DNA of 64,000 bases from Limnanthes douglasii subsp. nivea (lineage: Eukaryota; Streptophyta; Magnoliopsida; Brassicales; Limnanthaceae). The notes beneath the pieces are model-generated. The model searched no databases. It saw only the letters and a program-made list of their open reading frames with translations, and was not told where the DNA came from. Shown one piece after another: positions 1 through 11,504 of this stretch. The stretch is taken from assembly GCA_036936605.1 (NCBI GenBank), contig JAUPFV010000001.1, positions 323,170,250-323,234,249 of the forward strand, in the 5' to 3' direction. The position numbers were made by a program, and so were the translations under genes. The number at the start of each line of letters is the position of its first letter. Position 1 is the stretch's first letter.

Positions 1-98
1 GTGTGAAGTATTTGTTGGCTCTTCAAAACATAACCTACGTGTATACCCACACTACTGAGCTAGGTCGGGTTGGCACTAAGTAGGTAATTCTATAATCT

Positions 99-2163
99 TT
101 GAAAGTAAGAATTCTGATCACCCCAGAGACCCCAATGGACTGCAAGCTAAATGAAATGATAGTTTACACAAAAGTGTTGAACTGGGGACTTCGGTTTTCT
201 TTGGATCCGAAAATAGTCAGATACTTCCATCTGATTAAGTTGTGCCCCAACCAACTGAACCCCAATGCTTGGTACACTCTACTGGCATGTATCATGGCAT
301 CCAGGCTGTCTAAGATTCCACTAACCGATGTAATAGTTTGCTGATGTGGTAAGCTTGTGTAAAAACCATAAAATCCCTTTCTACCAGTACATCATGGGTA
401 CGATTATAAGGTAGTTGACGATCTTCTGGAGTCTGAAAAACCATGGAGGACGCAGTTCCTATTTATTAGTGAGGCTTGGGAGAATGGCATGAAGATCAAG
501 GCTGACTCAAACCCAAGCCAATTGACCAGTCGTTGGAAGAGCACTTGTGAGTTTCTCTTACTTCTTCTTTTATTTTTGAAGTGTTAAGTTTTTAATCCGA
601 ACTGACTCATTCTTCTTTCCAGTGCTTCCGAAGGTGTTTTTGGATTATTTGGAGGCGTGTCGGGATACTTGTTCCAAGATGAACGATATGGATTTAGAGA
701 AGTGGGGAAATGCTTTTCACAACTGCTTCAAATCAGGGAACTTTGTAAGATCTCACCTGTGGAACACCACATGAAGAATAGACCTCTCCTGAGAAGAGCT
801 AATTACCCCCCTCCCCCAGATATGATCCTAAGCAGGATAGAGGCCAAAAATGCCAAACTTTACTTGCCTTCCAAGGCCAAATCACTTAATAAGATGAAAA
901 ATAAGAAAAATAAGAAGACCACAAGAGACCCACCTCAAAGGACTACTGAAGGGACCGGTCGGAGAACCATAGAGGTATTAACGTTGCTTTATTGAAAGCA
1001 GTAGAAGTGACTGTGAAGGAAGCTGGTGGTTCAAACAACCCACTAAAGCCTTCGAAGAAGGACAAGAAACGTAAGTCCAACGGTGATGAGAAAGCAGCCA
1101 AAAAGAAGAAATTCACTATGGGAGCAGAGATAATCTTTCGTCCTCCTGAAGTCCCTCCTCCAGCTCCTACTGATCCTATCTTGCAGGAGGAAATTCCAAC
1201 CAACCTTCATTCCGAACAGGTTGTTGGTGATGGTAGCGACGAGGTAGATCTTGATGCCTTTCAAAACATCAATATCTATTTCAATGACTTAGAAAAAGAT
1301 GACTTTGCGTGGCCTTACCGTCCTCACAGATCTTCCAATGTTGTGACTTATAATGGCAAGACTTATGCGATATCCGGTGAGCAAGATACTTTGAGCCATG
1401 CCCTCTTGGGCCATATCCGACCAGTGCTTGATCTTGAGAGACATGTAAGGGAACAAACTGGTACCATCAATTCCCTAACCACAGATAAGCAAAAGTTTTC
1501 GAACAATCTTCTCAGTGCTCAAAAAAGTATAGAGTTATTGAAGAAGGAAAAAAAGATTTAGCTGCCAAACTGCTAAAGTCAGAAGCGGCCAATAAAGAGC
1601 TTCAAACCAAATACTCCGACCTGGAGACTTCTTCTTCAAAGGACATCACAGCTTTGAAGGAGCAATTGCAAACTAAGGACAGTACTATCCAGACTTTGTT
1701 CGATGACAAAGCTAAGTTGGAGCATACTGTCCAAGAGAAGACCAAAGAGAAAGATGCCCTAGAATGCCAACAAGCCCAAGCCAGAGCTGCAGGGATAGTT
1801 GAGTATGGTAATGGAATAATGGACTCTCTGGAGAAGAGGGATGATGAAATCAAGTCTGATATGGTCCTTCTGTTCTATGAAACCTTTCCTAAGAGGACCC
1901 TTGGTCCTCTGTGGAAGTATGTGGAGTATGAAGATCTCCCTTTCCATACGATGGCTGATGGGAATAAACACAACTACTCCAGTGGGATAGACTCTGACGA
2001 TGATGAAGAAGTGGGTGAGAGTTCAAGTGTTGAACTCAAAAGTCCCAAAAAGGACGGGGGTGGAGAGAAATCCGAAGGGAAAAGCCCAAGGTTTTATTAT
2101 GTACTTTTTTGTTTTGAAAAACTAAAGTCCTTGGATGACCAATGCATTTTTTTGTACCAGTGA
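99..2163 (+). pseudogene. Antisense extra ORF of the Tat element (putative gypsy-type transposon protein, PF04195-like)
   Basis: The first segment (99-344) contains LNWGLRFSLDP followed by LNPNAWYTLL, the signature of the plant 'putative gypsy type transposon' domain. An intron-like gap (donor GTGAGT at about 550, acceptor TTCCAG at about 623) keeps the frame into a segment that then meets a stop after about 770. The second half (992-1561 and 1654-2163) is a Lys/Glu-rich low-complexity and coiled-coil region, split by a one-base frameshift in an A run near 1550, and ending in an acidic Ser-rich tail. Function is unknown in the family. It runs opposite to gag-pol and is convergent with integrase. 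It is clearly disabled here by several stops. Confidence 0.7.
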
Positions 2164-2664
2164 TCAGTTTGAGTTCGATCAGACTCTAATTATCACTTTC
2201 CTTTTTGCTTAAATTTTGTTTAAATCTTTTATGGTCAATGTTTAAATAGCCTTTAATATTTCAGATGTGTTCAACAAAAGTACCCAACATCTCTGACAAC
2301 ATGTGTTTAATAAATGTGATCAAGTGGTAAACATATCCACTCAACTCATTTAATATCTGAATTGAAACAAAAATGCACCAGACTTTTGAAGAAGGCATCA
2401 TATATTATTGAAAAACTCGGACACCTCATTAAAACCTCCTCGCTCCACAAGGATAAAAATAAAAATATGTCCCATAATATTTACATTGATATATAAAAAG
2501 AAAATATTTATAAAAGAGTTATATTCTAAGTATAACCTGAGATGCTCAATATTCCATGGGTGCTTCAGAGCTCCCCCTTCTTTATCTTAGAGCCTGTATG
2601 TTCCTGGTTTAACCTTTTTGCAGACCACATAAGGGCCTTCCCAGTTCGGAGCCAGCTTACCGAA
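2164..2664. other. Non-coding spacer between the convergent antisense ORF and integrase
   Basis: AT-rich, with no convincing reading frame. It separates the 3' end of pol (minus strand) from the 3' end of the antisense ORF (plus strand) and probably holds the 3' untranslated ends of both. Confidence 0.5.
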
Positions 2665-3590
2665 CTACTTTTCCTTGGTGTGTAAAAAGACTTTTCTTAG
2701 AACTTTGTCTCCTGTTTGAAAATACATTCTTTTAACTTTAGAAGCAAATATGCTCCTCATCAAGCCTTGGTAGTGTGTTGTTCTCAGATGTGCTTTAACC
2801 ATTTTCTCTTCTATCAAGTCCAACTGATTCCTAACTGCTACATCATTAGCATGTTCGGAATAGTTTTGGATTCTGTGTGATGGTAAAGTAGCTTCTATGG
2901 GAGTAATTGCATTCATCCCATATACCAAAGCAAAATGAGACTCTTGTGTGGCAGCCCGATGAGTAGTTTGATAGACCTACAATACTTTTTGTAAATAACT
3001 TGGCCATTTTCCTGCAGGTCCTTCCAAATTATTCTTTAATCCGGATAAGATAGTTTTATTTAAAACCTCAACTTGTTCATTTGCCTGCTGGTGGAAAAAA
3101 GAAGAAAAATTATGTTCAATCCCCCTGGAGGTACAGAAGGCTTCCATGTATTTATTATCAAATTGTGGCTCATTGTCTGTAGTAATCTTCTCGGGAACCC
3201 CAAACCTACGACATATGTTAGATAAGAGAAATATAATAACTGCCTTCGAAGTGGTTTCAGTCAAAGGAGATGTCTCTATCCACTTATAGAAATAGTCAAT
3301 AGCGACTATGATTGTTCTACATCCACTGGATGACATAGGAAGAGGCCCAACTAGGTCCATACCCCATCTAGCAAAAGGTACTGGTTTAGATATGGGATTT
3401 CATAGGTACTGCTGGCACATGAATTTTATTACCATATTTCTGACAAGGATCATACTTTTTCACCATTTCTTTAACATCTGCCATTATGGTTGGCCAGTAG
3501 TACCCTGCTAACAAGACTCTTCGGGTCAAGGCTCTATAGCCACAGTGTGCAGAACCCTCCCCATCATGTAGTTCAGATAACACAACTTGG
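2665..3590 (-). pseudogene. Tat pol: integrase
   Basis: Reading from 3583 downward, a zinc-binding N-terminus is visible (HDGEGSAHCGYRALTRR ... YDPCQKYG). The DDE core follows: MDLVGPLP with the first Asp, TDNEPQFD with the second, and a Glu in the EQVEVLNKTI stretch. The C-terminal part (YGMNAITPIEATLPS) fits the usual GPY-like tail region of Ty3 integrases. Integrase inserts the cDNA into chromosomes. The frame is interrupted between 3386 and 3360 and again near 2970, so no full protein can be made. Confidence 0.85.
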
Positions 3591-3754
3591 TATTCTTAAA
3601 ACTTTAAACAACGTAAGAGAGACGTGCTGAAATGTTTTTTGTAACGAACCTCTTTTAGTATCAAGAAACCATGAGCTTTGTACTTGATCTTTCTTACCAC
3701 AACTTTATCCGAAGGCAAAGTCCCATCTAAGATGTATTGGAGAATAGCATATCT

Positions 3755-4060
3755 TCAATATTTAGGTTGAATAACAAGGATACTCATATTTTTTTCACCC
3801 TCCTTCTCCCGATCTATCTGTATGGATGGACATTCTTGCACAAGAATCCATGGGTAGGATTCAGAATAGGCTATAGTTTCCATTAACCGGACTCTCTTAG
3901 CCCTACATAGGAGATTCAACTTAAAACCAGCTATGGCTGCTTTATATTCAGACTCATTGTTGGAAGATTTGAACCCAAAACATATGGCTTGATACATCTT
4001 GTCACCATACAGAGAAGTTAAGAAAATTCCAGCTCCACAACCCATAGTACTTGATCCACC
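3755..4060 (-). pseudogene. Tat pol: second (archaeal-like) RNase H domain
   Basis: The peptide GCGAGIFLTSL ... ICFGFKSSNNESEYKAAIAG matches the extra RNase H that plant Tat elements carry after their standard RNase H. The NNESEYKA motif holds a catalytic Glu. The upstream first Asp motif seems to lie in another frame (about 4040-4080). The domain supports the Tat assignment. It is truncated by a frame change. Confidence 0.75.
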
Positions 4061-4299
4061 ATCAGTTCGAACTACCTATTCCTTCTTAGAACAGTTTACT
4101 GATTCATGTCTGAAAGATCTATCAGCATGAAATTCTACTAAGAAGTCGACCACTGATTGGGCTTTAATCGCTGTTCGAGGGGAAAAGTTAATATCATAAT
4201 CACCCATCTCTACTGACCACTTGGTCATTCTGCTAGATACATCAGCTTTCTGAAGGATGTTTTTTTTAAAGGGAAAGAGGTTCGAACGACAATAAAATG

Positions 4300-5500
4300 A
4301 GCTTAGAAGTAGGGTCTCATTTTTGTGACTGCAATCACTAAGGCCAAGGCCAATTTTTCCAATCTCAAGTATATTTTTTCAGCATCCAACAGACTCTTAC
4401 TGATGTAATACACCAGACGAGGGTAATTATCCACCCCCCTCACTAGCACAACACTTATTACATATTCTGATACATCTAGATGCACATAGAGTTTCTCCCT
4501 CCAAACAGGTTTGAAAAGAGTTTTAGGTGAGGATAAATGTTTTTTTATATCAATAAAAGTCTGGTCAAACTGTGGAGACCAATTGAAGTCCTTAACATTT
4601 CTCAACACTAAAAAAATGGAGCGCATTTGTCCGATGATCTTGAGATAAATTTGTTCAATGCAGCCAATCGTCCTGTAGGCCTTTGAAATTCTTTAACATT
4701 CCGAGGAGGGTCCATTACTAGTAGGGCATTAAGTTGATCCAGATCAGGCTGAATTCTTTTTTTCACTCATTACGTAGCCCAACAATATTCCAAATCGGAC
4801 CCTAAATACACACTTCTCAGGGTTTAATTTTAAATTCACAACTTCTACATTGGAAAATATATCTTGAAGGTCAAATATGTGTGAATCTTCCTCCAAGATT
4901 TTAACCATCATATCATCTATGTGGACCTCTATTTTCCTGCCAATCTGGTTAGCAAAAGCTTTATTCAGCAACCTCTGATAAGTGGCCCCATTATTTTTAA
5001 ATCCGAACGACATCACCTTATAGCAATGAAGACCTCTGTCTGTAATGAAAGTAGTGTAATCTTGATCCTTCGGATCTACTTGTATCTGGTTGTACCTTCA
5101 GAAATCATCCATAAAGACAACAGTTTGTTTCCAGATGTAGAATCCACTATCTGATCTATTCGAGGAACGGGATAAATATCCTTAGGGCCTATTGAGGTCA
5201 GTGAAATCAATGCACATACGCCACTTGTCATTCTTTTTCTTGACTAACATAGGGTTGGCCGTCCATAAAAGGTACTGAGATTCTTTAATGTTACCCATCT
5301 TGGTTAACCAATCAACTTCTTGGACAATTACATATGCTTTTTCCTTAGAAAGAGACCTCTTTTTTTGTACGACTGGTGTAATATCACTCCGGATCGACAA
5401 TTTGTGTGAAATAATATCTGTTGGCACTCCTGTAACATCACTATTGCACCATGCAAAAACATGTTGATTATTCATTAAAAAGGATAACAACTGTTGCTTT
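4300..5500 (-). pseudogene. Tat pol: reverse transcriptase and first RNase H
   Basis: From 5490 the frame reads through KWRMCIDFTDLNRP, the classic Ty3 RT motif. After a frameshift, 5016-4744 gives VMSFGF-like and HIDDMMVK, the active-site xxDD box. 4626-4303 covers the thumb-to-RNase H part, with LYVHLDVSEYVISVVLV and LVYYISKSLLDAEKIY. Together these make the element's cDNA. At least three frames are needed to read the domain, so it is inactive. Confidence 0.88.
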
Positions 5501-5899
5501 AATTCCGGTGCTAGCTTAGAACCAATTTTAACACTCTTGCCCTCTGCAAGGGAGTGAGTTTCAACCTCTTAAATCAGTATTATAATACTGAGATAACTAT
5601 CAGGGATCATTAATCTCATTCTCCTCAGCATAAGTCTCATGTAGCTGCTAATCTTTGTCAATTCTGATTGCCTCCAGAGTTTTAGGGGTAAGGGTTGTTG
5701 CATAGCATTCCCTGGCTATTTTTTTACTGCTCCGGACAACACCTACTTGTCCTTAGACAACATATTTTAATCATTGGTGGACCGTAGAGGCCACAACATG
5801 CATTCTGGAGAGCCAAGGCCTCCCAAAAATTGCGTTGTACGATGTTAGGAAATCCACTACAACAAACAGGACTCTCAGCATTTTTTAAGAGGCCCTTTA

Positions 5900-6030
5900 C
5901 CCAACAATTCTTCCTCTTCGAACTCCCCGATCATATCTGCAGAACTTCCTGTAAAGCTTATAATGGTTCTGTTCAAACGTTGAATAACTGTCGGGTTTAT
6001 CATTTGCTTGTAGGAGCTTAAAAATAGGAT
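5900..6030 (-). pseudogene. Tat pol: retropepsin-like protease remnant
   Basis: In the frame overlapping the end of the gag ORF, the minus strand gives a VDKGSSANILF-type stretch where Ty3 proteases have VDTGSSADILF. This cleaves Gag-Pol in active copies. The catalytic DTG has become DKG, and the frame differs from that of gag, so it is dead. Confidence 0.55.
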
Positions 6031-7984
6031 GTTTGCCGAACTTCCCTTATCAACCAGAATTCGGCGTATATCGTTTCCCCTATTGAATCCCCTATTACCA
6101 CCGCATGCTCATAAGGTCGTGCAATGTCCCTCAGGTTATCCTCATCAAAAACTATAAATGAGGATGGGGATTTGCACTGGTAAGTAGACATTCCACCATT
6201 TAACTGAATGGCCAAATTATTGACATGCCTCTTCCTTGATGAAGTAGAAGGCGCAGTCACCGTATCCCCTCCTAAAATAGTTAATGATTCAAAGAAGCTA
6301 ATCAGTCCGGAAACTGTATTGGTTTTGTCTGTTATCACCCCTACCTGATTTCGACTCGGATATGGATCCAGATACTCAGAGTCTACATCAAATCTTTCAA
6401 CAGTCACCATTGCACCCTCTTGTGTAGATGTCATGGGATTGTTTGAAGGGACCTGTCCGGGGAGCATTGGTTTACGCATTATCCGGTATGTTTCCACTTC
6501 TCTTGTTAACGTAGGCACCAGCTTGCCCCTTTCAATGAGGTTTTGGACCTCCTGATTTAATATTATGCAATCCTGAGTATCATGGCCTATGTCATTGTGA
6601 TATTGACAAAAACGAGTGCTCCGGTTTTCTCTAGAAAACTGCAACGCTGTCGGTTTTCTAAAATGCACCTCATTCTTATTCTTGTTATAAATTGTAGCCA
6701 CGCTCTCCCCCAACTCAGTGAACCACTCAAGCTGAACCCATGGCCCCCTCTTCCATCTGGTTTGTTGGCTCTGATTTTGGTTGGATTAATTTTTCCTTGA
6801 CCAGTTAGACCCCTGTCCGGTCTCCTTTTCCCTATAACCGGATTGGTTAGTAGCTGGAAGAGTTGATATTGTAGTAATAGATCTCACTTGACGGTTTACT
6901 CTTGTTTTCTTGGTCTCTTCTACATTGATTTGTTTTTCCACTTGATTCAACAAACCACCCTAGGTCATAGCCTTCTTCCGTGTTACTGAATCAGATACAA
7001 TTCCAGGATTTAAACCTTGCCTAAGGGAATCAATTGCAATTTTCTCAAAGCAATCTGCTAGCCCATTCTTTGTTTTCACAAATCGATTAATGTATTTCTT
7101 CAGGGACTCGTTTGGTTCCTGAGCACAATGGATAATGGTATCCCCATTACCCTTAAGTTCCTTACTTCCAACAAATTGTCTCCGGAAAGAAATCCAAAAC
7201 GTATCAAAATTTCTTATACACCCCTGAGGGAGACTGTTGTACCATTTAAGGGCACTCCCTTTGAAAGTTTGGATAAATCCCTACATTGTAGCTTGTCATC
7301 GTCGTCAAAATTCATCATAAAGTTCTTGAACTGTTCCAGATGATTGTACGAATCTCGAATCCCATCGTAATTATCCATCTTGGAGCTATCAAACCTTTTG
7401 GGAAGATGTCCGGAGAGTATTTTTGCGGATAAAGGCAATTGCCTCTAATTCTTACTGCGACTGAAAATGATATCTTCATTATGGATTGCAAAAATTCATG
7501 GTTCGGACTGAAAGCCAAAAGGATTAATCAGCAATTGATCAATATGCTTGTGAGCTGACCTTTTGCCCTAGTGTCTCTTGAGCATGTCATGTCTGTCCCT
7601 CTTTCTTGAATATTTTTTTAGTTAACCTTATTTTCTTTTTAGATTTTCCTTCATCACTACTTGAAGATAGTGATTCTTCAAGTTTTCTACCTCATTTGAC
7701 GAGCTGCTGGAGGACTCAGATGTTGAACTCTCAACAAGCTAAGATATGTGTGTCTTTTTTGAGCTGAGATGAGTCTTCAAATATTTCTCATTGTCTCTAG
7801 GATTGTCAGTGTTGTGAAGTACTGACGCTCCAATTTTATCTTTAATTCATTTTTCTGCTTGTTCTATTTCTCTTAACTCCTCTATTTCAGTCCTCAGTTG
7901 GTCTCGCTCCTCGATGGTATATTCTTTGTTTTCTCTCGTACCTTGCACCTCTGGGGGTGGAACATTATGTTAATTCGGATCCAT
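6018..7984 (-). pseudogene. Tat gag
   Basis: The probable start is the ATG at 7984 (MDPN), a few dozen bases after the primer-binding site, followed by an in-frame stop. A coiled-coil N-terminus (7950-7700), a capsid-like part (7440-7214, with a DNYDGIRDSYNHLEQFK stretch typical of Retrotrans_gag) and a zinc-knuckle-like FCQYHNDIGHDTQDC (6713-6018 frame) are recognisable. Gag packages the RNA. The frame is broken at least four times. Confidence 0.75.
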
Positions 7985-8034
7985 CCAAACTGATTTGCTT
8001 GCTGGTTTTGAATGTGAAATTCAGGCACCTTCTA

Positions 8035-8053
8035 CTCCCACTGTGGTCGCCAA
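8035..8053 (-). other. Primer-binding site of the Tat element
   Basis: Read on the minus strand, TTGGCGACCACAGTGGGAG directly follows the 5' LTR. TGGCGAC-type sites are used by Tat-lineage elements for tRNA priming (tRNA-Arg in the elements I recall). The same site recurs at 9121-9139 with one change. Confidence 0.7.
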
Positions 8054-8058
8054 TTTGG

Positions 8059-8424
8059 TGTGGTTTATTTCTGTTTGAGGGTAATCTCGTAAAGTGTTTT
8101 GAATATTTTGTGGAATTTAATGTTTAGAGTGGTGAGTAGAGAGATAATTAAGCTGTCTACTAGTAATAAATTATGATTACCCTCATTAATGAAACTGGTT
8201 GAGGTATTTATACTTAATTAATGACTCATGGGCTTATTGGGCCGGATCATGAAGTCGGGTCAAGTTTAAGGACCCATTAGTAATCTAGTTTATTGTGACA
8301 AGTAGCTAGTTTAGTAAACATTTAATACATTTTTCATGTTCGGAATTTTATTATAGTGGTGTGGTCCGAATTGCCCATCGGATTAAGTCAAAATAAAGTA
8401 ACTCAAATATCTGAACTCATCACA
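8059..8424 (-). repeat. 5' LTR of the inner Tat element
   Basis: It starts with TG and ends with CA in either orientation, abuts the primer-binding site, and ends where sequence of a second gag begins. Length is 366 bp. The partner LTR is outside the window, so boundaries rest on the TG/CA ends and on the resumption of the host element. Confidence 0.7.
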
Positions 8425-9515
8425 CCCGGTAACCAAAATTCTGACTACTCAAAGGGAACTGAACATGAGCAGTCGATTGACGTTTATCCTTGATCTCATA
8501 CACAGACGTCAAATTTTCCGCTTTACCTTGTACCTTCCTCGGACTTCTAACCCGAAAAGATGTATTACAATAATCTAAACGTTTCTTAGAAATCCACTTC
8601 CTAGAGTTTCTCTTGCCATAACGACCTCTTTTCGAGGAAGAATATTCATCTAATTTGTAAATAAAATCATCGTTGGACCCCGAAAAATCATAAAGATGTC
8701 TCGTCTTTCTCTCATTTTTGGAAACATAACAACCTCTGTGCATTTCCTCATCACGCCTATCATTTAACCGATGACCATACTCAATTTCATTCCCTTCAGA
8801 ATATCGATATCTCCTAACCTCGGATCGAATCTTCTTAACAACCATTGTTGCATATTTCTCAACGTTTAGCTTTGCTATATCTTCCAACGGTTCCTTCTAC
8901 TATACAAGTAGAGCAGATTGTTTAAGTTACTCTTCAGTAAATTAATCGCTGTAGTGGTATTCTTCGAAATGTTACTCATGGTATACAGTTCGCGTCATCA
9001 AACTCTCAACCCTGGCTGAAGGTTTCTCATGCATGTCAATGTTCATCTCACCTAATTTTTTTTCAAAAGTACTTAGATTTCTTTGATTGGTTTTAGAAAT
9101 CGATTCCAGGTACCAGACTGCTCCCACTATGGTCGCCAATTATGGTTTCACAAATATCCGGTGGGGGATAATGAGTCAAAGATGTTTTCGGGGGCCTGAT
9201 TCTAGAGATAGAAACACGTGAATGCTAGATAGAGAAGCTGCCAAAAGTATAAATAAAGTAATAATTGTTCACCATTCCTCCAAAAAATATGTTCCTTTAT
9301 ATAGTAATGATGGTGGGCCGAAGGGCTACATGATTGGTTCACTTATAGTAATTTCGCTCAATTATTATACTAATCTAAACACGTTCATTACTTATTACAT
9401 GTAATAACCTTAATTTTGCACATTTATTGGACCTATTTTATAAGACTTATATAAAGCCAAATTGAGCCAATATTCTACTTATCTGGTCCACAGTTCAGAT
9501 AAATCTCACCTTTAT
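8425..9515 (-). mobile_element. Second Tat-like LTR element, interrupted by the first
   Basis: A gag-like ORF (8887-8420, Arg/Lys/Glu-rich) has lost its downstream part to the inserted element. Upstream of it, on the minus strand, comes leader sequence and a primer-binding site at 9121-9139 nearly identical to that of the inner element. LTR-like DNA then starts at 9143 (TGGTTTCACAAAT in plus orientation). The far edge of the LTR is not clear; I place it tentatively near 9515, where a tandem array begins. The rest of the element would be outside the window, beyond the insertion. Confidence 0.6.
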
Positions 9516-9740
9516 TAATATCAGGTTTCACATATATCATATTGATTATATCCGGTTTCGCATCTATCATATTGATTATCTTTAGTTGCGCATCTATCAT
9601 ATTGATATAACTGGTTTCACATCTATCATATTGATTATTTTCGGTTTAAAATCTATTAAATTGATTATCTATAGTTGCACGTATATCATATTGATATGCC
9701 CCGTTTCACATCTATCATATTTTTTATACATGGTTTCGTA
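9516..9740. repeat. Degenerate minisatellite, about 35-45-bp unit, 5-6 copies
   Basis: Repeated blocks of the form GGTTTCACATCTATCATATT plus GATTAT recur about six times, with alternating GTTTCAC/GTTGCAC variants. It lies next to or inside the LTR of the outer Tat-like element. Confidence 0.75.
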
Positions 9741-10156
9741 TTTTTAGATCTAACATAAGAAAATAACATATTTTGCAATAAAAAAAACTAGTACAAAATA
9801 AAACTCATCATTGTTACCATCTTTAGTTATGACAGATAGTAATACCCCTTTATATTTACTCGTTAAAAAAATATAATAAATTAATAAACCTAGACAATAA
9901 TCAAACCCATAGAAACAAGAACCAAATTCTACAGAACAACGCTTGAAGTCATTGGTTTCCAAAATATACTTCAATGCGGAGTCACTACTGGTATCAAGAA
10001 TATTCAATGTTTTGAAATAGTTCTTAAGTAGTTTATACGAAGTAGAACTATCTCCCTAGACACTCGTATTAGCTTTCTTTGAATCAATCCATGAAAGACG
10101 ATAAAAGGAATGCAAAATGTAGTCGTTTAAAAAAATGATTTTACACTTGTGTCTGT
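9741..10156. other. Stretch without a supported gene
   Basis: AT-rich. One minus-strand frame (10007-9750) is open for 85 codons but shows no domain I recognise. No terminal repeats are visible. Confidence 0.4.
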
Positions 10157-10481
10157 TGATGATGAAAAATATCAAGAACGGAAAGATAATTGAAAAATAT
10201 AAAGAATGGAAAAGTTATAAAGATTCACAAGAAAATACACTTCACTCAAACCCTAGAAAAAATGATTTCTCTTCTCTTTAAGAAAAGATCAGTTAGCTTA
10301 TATAGAAATTGTTGTGGGCCTTTTGGCCTATTGAGCCATTGGACTTAGACAATTGGTCCATTAGAGGCTAATTCATCCCACAAACTTACCAAGTAAAAAC
10401 ATATTTACTTCTTATTACAAAGTACATATTGGTTAAATATTCCAAAAGTCTGACTTACGAATCGAATAATTCCTTCCCTCA
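10157..10481 (-). repeat. 3' LTR of the gene-capturing element
   Basis: Direct repeat of 14000-14324. On the minus strand it is preceded by a purine-rich GGGGGCTACTAA (polypurine tract). A TATATAA-like box lies on the minus strand near 10300. Confidence 0.85.
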
Positions 10482-10483
10482 TT

Positions 10484-10800
10484 AGTAGCCCCCTAGTCCT
10501 TGCGAAGAATTCTAAGGAAGGACTAGTTTTGCCACTACTTCAGATTTTACATGTTCCTTACTTTACATGGAAAAATAACACCATAATAAAATGAAAAAAA
10601 AAAAATAGAACAAAACATAAAATTCCCTCGACTACCATTTTGTGTTCATATTCGAATTTTATCAATGTTAAAGTGCTTTGTAGCCCCCTAGTCATTGCGA
10701 ATAATTCTGAGAGATGAGTAATTTTGGTGTTGCTTCAAATGTTACCTGTGAATAACTTTACATGTAATATTAATACTATGATAAAAAGATACTGACATTC
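10484..10800. repeat. Imperfect tandem duplication, about 190-bp period
   Basis: TAGCCCCCTAGTCxTTGCGAA occurs at about 10487 and about 10681, and similarity continues for about 100 bp after each. It lies at the 3' end of the element's interior, so the polypurine tract is itself duplicated. Confidence 0.7.
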
Positions 10801-10829
10801 ATAAAGTGAGGAACAAAACATAAAATGTC

Positions 10830-11390
10830 TTAGCCAACAGATGTAGGAAATGTAGACCAACAAATGTTAGAAGATCCATCAGATCCAAAATAAAAAAAAT
10901 TGAGTGTTGACCAACTAATGTTGGAAGATCCTTCAGATCCAAAATAACGAATATCATATGTTGACCAACTAATAGTTAGAAGATCATTTGGATCTAAAGT
11001 AATGAACTTCGAATGTTGACCAATTAAAATTGGAAGACCCTTTAGATCCAAAATAATAATAAATTTCAAATGTTGGCCAACTAGAGTTGGAAGATCCCTT
11101 GAATCTAAAATAATAATGAATTTCAAATGTTGACCAACTATTGTTGGAAGATCCCTCGGATCCAAAATAATAATGAATTTCAAGTGTTGACCAACTAGTG
11201 TTGGAAGATCCCTCGAATCTAAAATAATGATGAATTTCAAATGTTGACCGACTATTGTTGGAAGATCCCTCAGATCCAAAATAATAATGAATTTCAAGTG
11301 TTGACCAACTAGTGTTGGAAGGTCCCTCGGATCCAAAATAATAATGAACTTCAAGTGTTGACTAACTAGAGTTAAAACGTTTTTTTTATC
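10830..11390 (-). repeat. In-frame 57-bp tandem repeat array, about nine copies
   Basis: On the minus strand the repeat codes for a 19-residue unit, HLKFIIILDPRDLPTLVGQ, in about six well-conserved copies plus decayed ones, in a single open frame (11354-10830, 174 codons). Because 57 is a multiple of three, the frame survives copy-number change. Whether it is translated is unknown. It looks like a minisatellite of the element's 3' region rather than a gene. Confidence 0.8.
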
Positions 11391-11504
11391 ATCACAATCA
11401 CGTAATTCTCGCCCATAGAATTACCATACTGCCAACTGTAGATGCAAGCTGCTGTTTTCCATCAAGAAAACTTTGGGAGAATTTTTGGCTTGGAATTCAT
11501 GCGG

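Larger units (their letters stand above)
1..8424 (-). mobile_element. Tat-lineage Ty3/gypsy LTR retrotransposon, decayed, 3' end outside window
   Basis: The element reads on the minus strand: 5' LTR (8059-8424), primer-binding site, gag, protease, reverse transcriptase, RNase H, a second RNase H, integrase, then an extra ORF in antisense (plus strand). The double RNase H and the antisense ORF between pol and the 3' LTR are known traits of plant Tat elements. All coding parts are broken by stops and frameshifts, so it is not autonomous. The 3' LTR should lie before position 1. It is inserted in another Tat-like element: gag-like sequence of that element resumes right after 8424. The expected 5-bp target duplication would be CCCGG at 8425-8429; its partner is outside the window and unchecked. 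Confidence 0.9.

Noticed and set aside
9750..10007. 85-codon minus-strand frame
   Set aside because: No recognisable domain, no splice partner, and it lies among repeats.
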